NCBI GenBank assembly: GCA_009801015.1
Contig: VHZZ01000307.1
Span: 13,563-52,922, forward strand
Length of the DNA stretch: 39,360 nt
From: Silene noctiflora
Taxonomy: Eukaryota; Streptophyta; Magnoliopsida; Caryophyllales; Caryophyllaceae
Reading direction: 5' to 3'
Under the pieces are notes generated by a model, which ran no database searches, had not been told where the DNA came from, and was given only the letters and a program-made list of their open reading frames with translations. Below are positions 34,332-39,360 of this stretch, in pieces. A program made the translations under genes and the position numbers. Numbering within the stretch: the first letter of the stretch is position 1; each line of letters opens with the position of its first letter.

Positions 34332-35039
34332 CTCGTAAGTATAGGTAACGTGTGTATCGATAGAAATGGCAATGGATTTGGTATCGGCTCGATCTTAAGT
34401 TTTGGTCTTGAGATAACAATGGATTTGGTATACAAGGATATAGGACACGATCTATTAATAAATTACTATAGAAGAAGGGGGAGGAAGTGGTATGGTAATT
34501 AATTAAAGGTTGATGAGGAGGTGAGTGTGGTGCGTATGTGTGATGGATGGTTCAAATCGTAGTAATGTTTACCAGTAACTCTTGGTTTGTTGATTGGGAT
34601 TACAGTTGATATAGTTTCAAGTCGAATTATGGTGTGGGGTGGGATAAAGAATGAATTAATGATTTAAGTAAAAAGTTTAGGTCAGTTGATAGGGATTAGG
34701 GTTTAGTGGCTAATCGTGAAGATTACATGCGACAAATGTTTCAATTCAGGACTTGCAGAAAACGTGGAGTTTGGCAAACGTTATAGCTAACGAGACGAGT
34801 TGAGCACGAACTTAGCAATGCTCGATTTGTGCTCATGATGAAAACTTACGTTTGAGTCGATCTCGAGCTCATCTGAGTTTGATCTATTTCAATGTTTGGT
34901 TTAGGTTTTTTGAAATGGAGTTAAAAATCTGATGAATTAATCACACCAAACCTTTCCCCTCAGATTTCAAACTCCATTATGTTATAATAGAGGAATTTTG
35001 TATAATTCAAGTACTAAACCCATATATAATTACAGGAGT

Positions 35040-35290
35040 TAGATATGACAACTTGAGTAAGATTTATTGTAGAGATGGAAAGAGAAAAATAGAAGAAAAA
35101 AAATGAAAATGTAATTCGTGTATTGAATGAATCAATCAATCATCAATGAATACATCAAGGTATTTATATACAGGATAAACCGACGAACTATCTAACAGCC
35201 TTTGTAACTGATTTACAATTGGCCTATAACAAATTTGATGACTCGTCGTTTGTAACTAATTGACTCAAAGTAGCTTATAACACATTCTCT
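35040..35290 (-). mobile_element. Probable LTR remnant, Ty1-copia-like (fossil)
   Basis: On the minus strand, TGTTATAAGCTAC, then TGTATATAAATACCTTGATG and a run of CATTCAATACACG resemble the start, TATA box and R-U5 region of plant copia LTRs. No internal coding part and no second LTR lie nearby, so it would be a solo LTR or fragment. Ends are approximate. Confidence 0.35.
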
Positions 35291-35339
35291 TCCAAACAAT
35301 TCCAACCAAACAAAAATTAATATGTACTCCGTATGTGGT

Positions 35340-35760
35340 TGTAACACCCTGATCAAAACCCTGGGTCGGGAGCGATCACTCACGGTAGCTCACTAGGCCG
35401 TGTACATGGCCCACAGATTAACACAGCTCATTTCCTGTGTATTTTGTCCTTACTCATGCGCATCCCGAGAACCTTCTAGTGAGGTTGTGGTGGAGCTATG
35501 GGGTTAGCAGAGGCGGTCCCCCCCTCGCCCCCCGGCGGATGAAAATTTCGCAATTTTTAGTTAAAATTTCCGAATTTTTTTCGAGTGTACCTTATGTTAT
35601 TACTATTTCGCCCCCCTAAACTTGAATTATAGATCCACCGCTGCCGGGAGGTCACTCATCCTAGGAATACTCCCAAATAAGTACGTTTAACTTTGAAGTT
35701 ATTTTTGCATTGATAACCAGGAAAAAAGTGCACATTGTTGCAATTCCTTTAAGCATTATT
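35340..35760. mobile_element. Cassandra-like TRIM LTR fossil carrying 5S rRNA-derived sequence
   Basis: TGTAACACCCTG at 35340 is a typical Cassandra-type LTR start. From about 35646, GAGGTCACTCATCCTAGGA and CGTTTAACTTTGAAGTT are recognisable as the reverse complement of the 3' half of 5S rRNA. Cassandra elements are short LTR retrotransposons without coding capacity whose LTRs carry a 5S-like promoter. Another element (35508-35643) is inserted within it. It appears to be a single old LTR; the right end is not resolved. Confidence 0.6.
35508..35643. mobile_element. hAT-type short element inserted in the Cassandra-like LTR
   Basis: CAGAGGCGGTCC at the left and GATCCACCGCTG at the right form inverted ends of the GGCGGATCC class. 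The interior TTTTAGTTAAAATTTCCGA also occurs in the element at 37155-37333, so the two are relatives. No 8-bp target duplication is visible. Confidence 0.6.
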
Positions 35761-35936
35761 CACTTAAGCCTATCAACGGACCTCTTCAAATGTTACCCCA
35801 TCCGAATAACGTATTCGGTTCAGTAAAGTATTACACACCTCCACTCGAAGAGCACAACGTCCTCGTTGTGCCTAATAACATCAACCCGGATACTCCTGAC
35901 CCAAACTCACCGTTATTCTTCGTTAGTGTCTTAGGT

Positions 35937-36126
35937 CTTGTTCTTTTGAACTTAATTTCAGCTCATTTCAGTTCAGTTCAACTCTTTTCAGTTCAGTTTA
36001 GTTCAACTTTATTCAGTTCAGTTTAACTCAAATATTCTCTTCACAAATTAACTCTTACTTCAATTCAATTCAGTTCAATTCAACTCACTAAATTCAGTTC
36101 ATATAATTTCAGTTCAAAAGAACAAG
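35937..36126. mobile_element. TIR element, 190 bp, filled with TTCAG-type repeats
   Basis: CTTGTTCTTTTGAACT at 35937 and AGTTCAAAAGAACAAG at 36111-36126 are a perfect 16-bp inverted repeat. The interior is a degenerate run of TTCAGTTCA and TCAATTCA units. The family is unknown to me. Confidence 0.7.
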
Positions 36127-36182
36127 TCTCATTCCATTCCAAAATTCCGATATTTTAAACCAAACCCTCAACAAAAAAAGTG

Positions 36183-36204
36183 TTAGGATTAGGATTAGGA
36201 TTAG
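36183..36204. repeat. (TTAGGA)n short repeat, about 3.5 units
   Basis: A small hexamer run of TTAGGA. It is not the plant telomere repeat TTTAGGG. Confidence 0.8.
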
Positions 36205-36747
36205 AACGATGACCCCACAAAATGGGTAAAAAATGTAATTAGAGGGAAAAATCACAGAAAAACTGGGGTAGTTCACTAATCCCTACTCACTAATCACTAC
36301 ACTCTACTCAAGTAGTCACTCATTCTTGTCAAAATATAGCCATCAACTTTCACTTTGTCTCCCAACTTTCCTCTTTATTACTCCTTTCCTCCATTTTCAA
36401 AGCTTCAATTTTTCTTCACTTTTCCGCCATTTTCTCGTGATTTTTTTAGCTCCCTCATTTATTATTTCACCTCCCAAACCATACCCTTTTTTCCTATTTA
36501 CACTCTTCTTCACAAAATCACAATTTCTCAACTATAATCTTAAACCCTTATTTTCTCTAAATCCCCCTTTTGTTTTTCACAAAGGAAGCCAAAGATTTGA
36601 TCTTTTTATGCTGTTTTTCTAACTGAGGTATGTATTGATGGATTTTTGATATTGGGTTTGTGTTTTTCTTTTGATTTACTCACTTTTTGCTGTTTTTTTT
36701 GTTGCAGGAATTTACTTAAATGAAGTAATATTGGATGTGATATGGTA

Positions 36748-36926
36748 ATTCCTTCGTCTCGATCATTTGTAATTGTTTACCTTTTTTATTCTTTGTAAGC
36801 GATATTTTAATTAGCTTGGTCCTGCTTAAAACCGTCTTAATTTAAGACCCCTCACAGCCCCCTTCTATTTCCAACTCTATTTAAATGATGTTTAATTAGA
36901 GTTATACAAATGATTGGGACGGAGGG
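36748..36926. mobile_element. Stowaway-type MITE, 179 bp, in KIPK-like UTR intron
   Basis: TA flanks at 36746-36747 and 36927-36928. Left ATTCCTTCGTCTCGATCATT and right AATGATTGGGACGGAGGG are inverted ends. Its middle carries a CTGCTTAAAACCGTCTTAA block resembling GACGG-type element ends. Confidence 0.75.
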
Positions 36927-37154
36927 TATTTGTTAATTTTTATGTGAATTGATTAATTTTTGGATCATTTTCATCATGAATTTCGTATAATGATGTGCTG
37001 AGTAAACTGTGTGAAAGTGACTTCGTTTGCTTAAATTTTGATATTTTAAGTTTTGGTCCTAACTTTTGATCCTAAAAAAAAGTATGTTCTTAACTTGGTA
37101 TATACTATATTATCCTTTTCTTGTGGATTGTATTATAATTCCTGGTTTAATAAA

Positions 37155-37333
37155 GGTGGTGGATTTAGGTGGGGCTAGCAGGGGCGAGCGCCCCCTAGCT
37201 GGCCAATGAAAAGTTCGGAGGTTTTAGTTAAAATTTCCGATTTTTTCAAGTTTGCGTTATGCCATTACTCAGTTCCCTTAATGCTCCCGTTGAAATTTTT
37301 CTACCCCTAACTGTAAATCTGGGCTCCGCCACT
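37155..37333. mobile_element. hAT-type short element in KIPK-like UTR intron
   Basis: GGTGGTGGATTTAGG at the left and CTGGGCTCCGCCACTT at the right are imperfect inverted ends. TTTTAGTTAAAATTTCCGA and TGCCATTACT in the interior match the element at 35508-35643. Confidence 0.6.
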
Positions 37334-37885
37334 TGAGCATAATAAATTAATAAACCCACTGATATTTTGAGCTTTGATGTTGGCTTCTGGCTTGACCCTT
37401 TGATGATAGTGAGAACAATATGTAGGTTTGATCATGTAGTTTAGCTTATCTAGTCTTATATTGAATGTTCGTAATCAGTATCCAGAACTGAGTGCTGGCA
37501 CTGTCTTTTAGATGAATTTTGGAATTCTAGTTTCTGTCAAGTTGATTTGCGTTAGCATCTCCGGTTTAGGGTACTCTTGGTTCAGCAAAGACATATTGCT
37601 GTAGGTCATGCCATGCAGTAATAGAAAATGTTCTAGAGGAACTAAGAAAGATTATTGGGTTAAAATTGCAGGTTCAGTTAACTTTCATGCATGTAGTTGA
37701 GGAGATGGAGATATGTGGTTGCGTGATTGGAGTCAATGAGAAGCTATTCCTGCAGTTGGATTAAATGCAACGGCCTGTTCTAGTAATTTAGAGTTCAATA
37801 TGGTTTAAATATATATTTTTCTTGTGGTTTGTTTAAGGTGGGTTGGTGCTGATTTGTCAAGTAGATTTGATAGTAGTTCGATAGG

Positions 37886-39360
37886 ATGGAAACTTTATCA
37901 GGGACCTGTGAAATTGTTGAGGCTGAGGAGGAGTTGAGTATGAGTGGTGTGAATGAGAGAGTGAAAAAGCATTACATGTCGAGGCAAGGACGTGTTTATT
38001 CCATTGAAGATGACATCAACCAGCTGTTTGACTCTGTGAACGTTAAGACGCTGATTAAGGGAAAAGCCCTGCAAAAGAATCCGATGAAACAACCCATGCG
38101 TCCGAATTCCCCACAACCATTTGGTATTGAAATTACAGAATCAGTAAGTCTGAAACAGGCTCTAAGGGGATTATGCATCTCACAAGCATCAGAGATGGCT
38201 GCAATGAAAAAGCGCTCACTGAAATCAGGCAGCTCATCTAGAATGTCTGAGGTGGAAAAGTATAACCGGTTGCACATGTCAGAAGGTGTGGATGCCAAAG
38301 GATCCCGTCTTTCACCAAGTGAAGCGAAAAGAACGCTACTTGAGATCTCTTTTCCGGGCAAGGTTGTTGCGCAGCTCTCTGAGACGACACCAGATTCTGA
38401 GTCGTCTGCATTAAGTTCATCAAAGCAAAGACACTCTCATTCTGTAACAAAGACAGAGACTGAAAGAGTATCATCACAAGAGAAGATGGCACCTTCGGTA
38501 TCTAATAATGTCCGGGACACGTCTAAAGCAGAGCAGGTTCAGAAAAGGAATTTGAAACTAAAAGAGTCTTTACATGGTATTCACACTATTAAACATGTTT
38601 TGGAGATGGATGATTTGGGTGCGTCTAAGGAAGATAAGAATCACATTGGTAGCACAAATGAGAATATAAAGAATGTTAAAAGTAGCGGTCAATGTTTAAT
38701 AATACCAGTTTTTCAGAACAGAAGCTTTTTTAAAAGAAAAGCAAAGACGGAGTCAAATTCGGCCTCTTGTGACTCTCAAGCAGGAGACATTGGCAGCAAC
38801 AATATGTCTTCCAGTCAAAGGATCAACGGACTAGGTAGCAAGCCACATTCTGTAAAAGTTGGAGAAACGACTCATGGCAAAATTAACGCAGGATCTAACA
38901 GTGGAATGGCCAAAGCTAAGCTTGGCTCGAGTGTGATAGATGCTGAACTGAGTAATGATTGTTCTAGTAACACTTGTAAGGCTGGTGGAATATCGAGATC
39001 AAGGGAGAAAGGGGAGTTTTCTCAAAGCTCAAAAAGTAGTATTGGGGAGTATAGTACAAGCACAAGTGAAGAAAGCAGTGGGTCTAGCCGTTGTTGTAAC
39101 AGGCCACACATTTCGAAAGGCATGAGATGAGAGGCTGTTCAATGCGTTCAAAAGCAGCATGGATTTTTGAGTTTGCGNCATTTTAAGCTGCTAAAGAGGC
39201 TTGGCTCTGGTGATATCGGAACTGTTTATCTCGCAGAGCTAGTGGGCACACACTGCCTGTTTGCTTTGAAAGTCATGGATAATGAATTTTTGGCGCAAAG
39301 GGATAAATTGTCACGGGCACAAACTGAAAGAGAGACCCTACAAATGTTGGACCACCCTTT
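37886..39360 (+). CDS. KIPK-like AGC VIIIa protein kinase, partial, with in-frame TGA before kinase domain
   Basis: AGC kinases of the KIPK/D6PK group are plant polarity and auxin-transport kinases at the plasma membrane; KIPK was found through the kinesin KCBP. From ATG 37886 the frame has 414 codons: [26 protein letters not shown], then the KIPK-type box [20 protein letters not shown] (about 86-105), and a long serine-rich region ending in RPHISKGMR. The next codon, 39128-39130, is TGA where the group has Trp in RWEA. The frame stays open beyond it to the window end: [27 protein letters not shown] (glycine loop), [12 protein letters not shown] (catalytic Lys about residue 462), [16 protein letters not shown]. 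The kinase domain is cut by the window edge. The stop may be a real nonsense allele, a pseudogene mark or a base error; an N lies 48 bases further on. Confidence 0.85.

Larger units (their letters stand above)
33773..36300. other. Intergenic region between divergent SEC23 and KIPK-like genes
   Basis: Begins with the SEC23 leader and promoter (minus strand, about 33773-33950), then transposon remains listed separately. The stretch 34340-35030 shows no gene; it includes a GAGCTCGAG/CGAGCTC-like motif cluster near 34800-34880. No coding region is supported. Confidence 0.65.
36330..37885 (+). promoter_or_regulatory. Leader and 5' UTR introns of the KIPK-like gene
   Basis: A CT-rich stretch from about 36340 to 36600 looks like a first non-coding exon; AAAATATAGCC near 36335 is a weak TATA candidate. 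Good splice signals follow: donor GAG/GTATGT at 36627/36628, acceptor TTGTTGCAG/GAAT at 36707/36708, a possible donor ATG/GTAATT at 36744/36745 and acceptor ATTGCAG/GTTC at 37671/37672. The open frames in 36326-36622 read the CT-rich leader and are not credible. The second intron contains two MITEs. Confidence 0.5.

Noticed and set aside
35646-35710. A 5S rRNA gene
   Set aside because: Only the 3' half is recognisable, it is diverged, and it is embedded in an LTR-like context, as in Cassandra elements.
36183-36204. Interstitial telomere repeat
   Set aside because: The unit is TTAGGA, not TTTAGGG, and there are only about 3.5 copies.
36326-36622. 98-codon frame upstream of the KIPK-like gene
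   Set aside because: Phe/Ser/Pro-rich translation of a CT-rich leader; a splice donor follows and no homology is apparent.

Overview
The window is nuclear DNA from a flowering plant, very probably a eudicot. It has GT-AG introns, plant-only gene families (class III peroxidase, LEA2, CRIB-type ROPGAP, FAF, KIPK-like AGC kinase) and AT-rich gaps full of small non-autonomous transposons. The abundant short elements built on GACGG/CCGTC termini remind me of Caryophyllales such as Silene; that is an impression, not a demonstration. Isolated Ns mark it as draft sequence.

Layout. 117-933 (-): 5' three exons of a class III peroxidase, cut by the window edge. 934-5359: gene-free, with two Helitrons, Stowaway and hAT-type MITEs and a duplicated segment. 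5360-6157 (+): two-exon LEA2-domain protein. 6158-10932: gene-free, with a third Helitron and several MITEs. 10933-14700 (+): five-exon ROP GTPase-activating protein with CRIB and RhoGAP domains. 14701-17622: Stowaway, a SINE with perfect target duplications, and two hAT-type MITEs side by side. 17623-18468 (+): intronless FAF-domain protein. 18469-22372: no recognisable gene. 22373-24533 (-), with 5' UTR exon near 26253-26310: small mitochondrial IF1-like protein. 27120-33772 (-): fourteen-exon SEC23 of the divergent plant clade. 33773-36300: hAT-type MITE, an LTR remnant and a 5S-derived (Cassandra-like) TRIM fossil with an element inserted in it. 37886-39360 (+): KIPK-type AGC kinase, with an in-frame TGA just before the kinase domain; it runs off the window end.

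The genes do not form a pathway. They are ordinary housekeeping or signalling genes (cell wall, stress, ROP signalling, meristem/hormone, mitochondria, COPII, polarity kinase). The IF1-like and SEC23 genes lie in tandem on the same strand; as I recall, their Arabidopsis counterparts are also near each other on chromosome 2. I found no novel multi-gene system. The best leads are the kinase stop codon, the concentration of Ns at wobble positions of coding exons, the missing arginine finger in SEC23, and several structurally complete small transposons.
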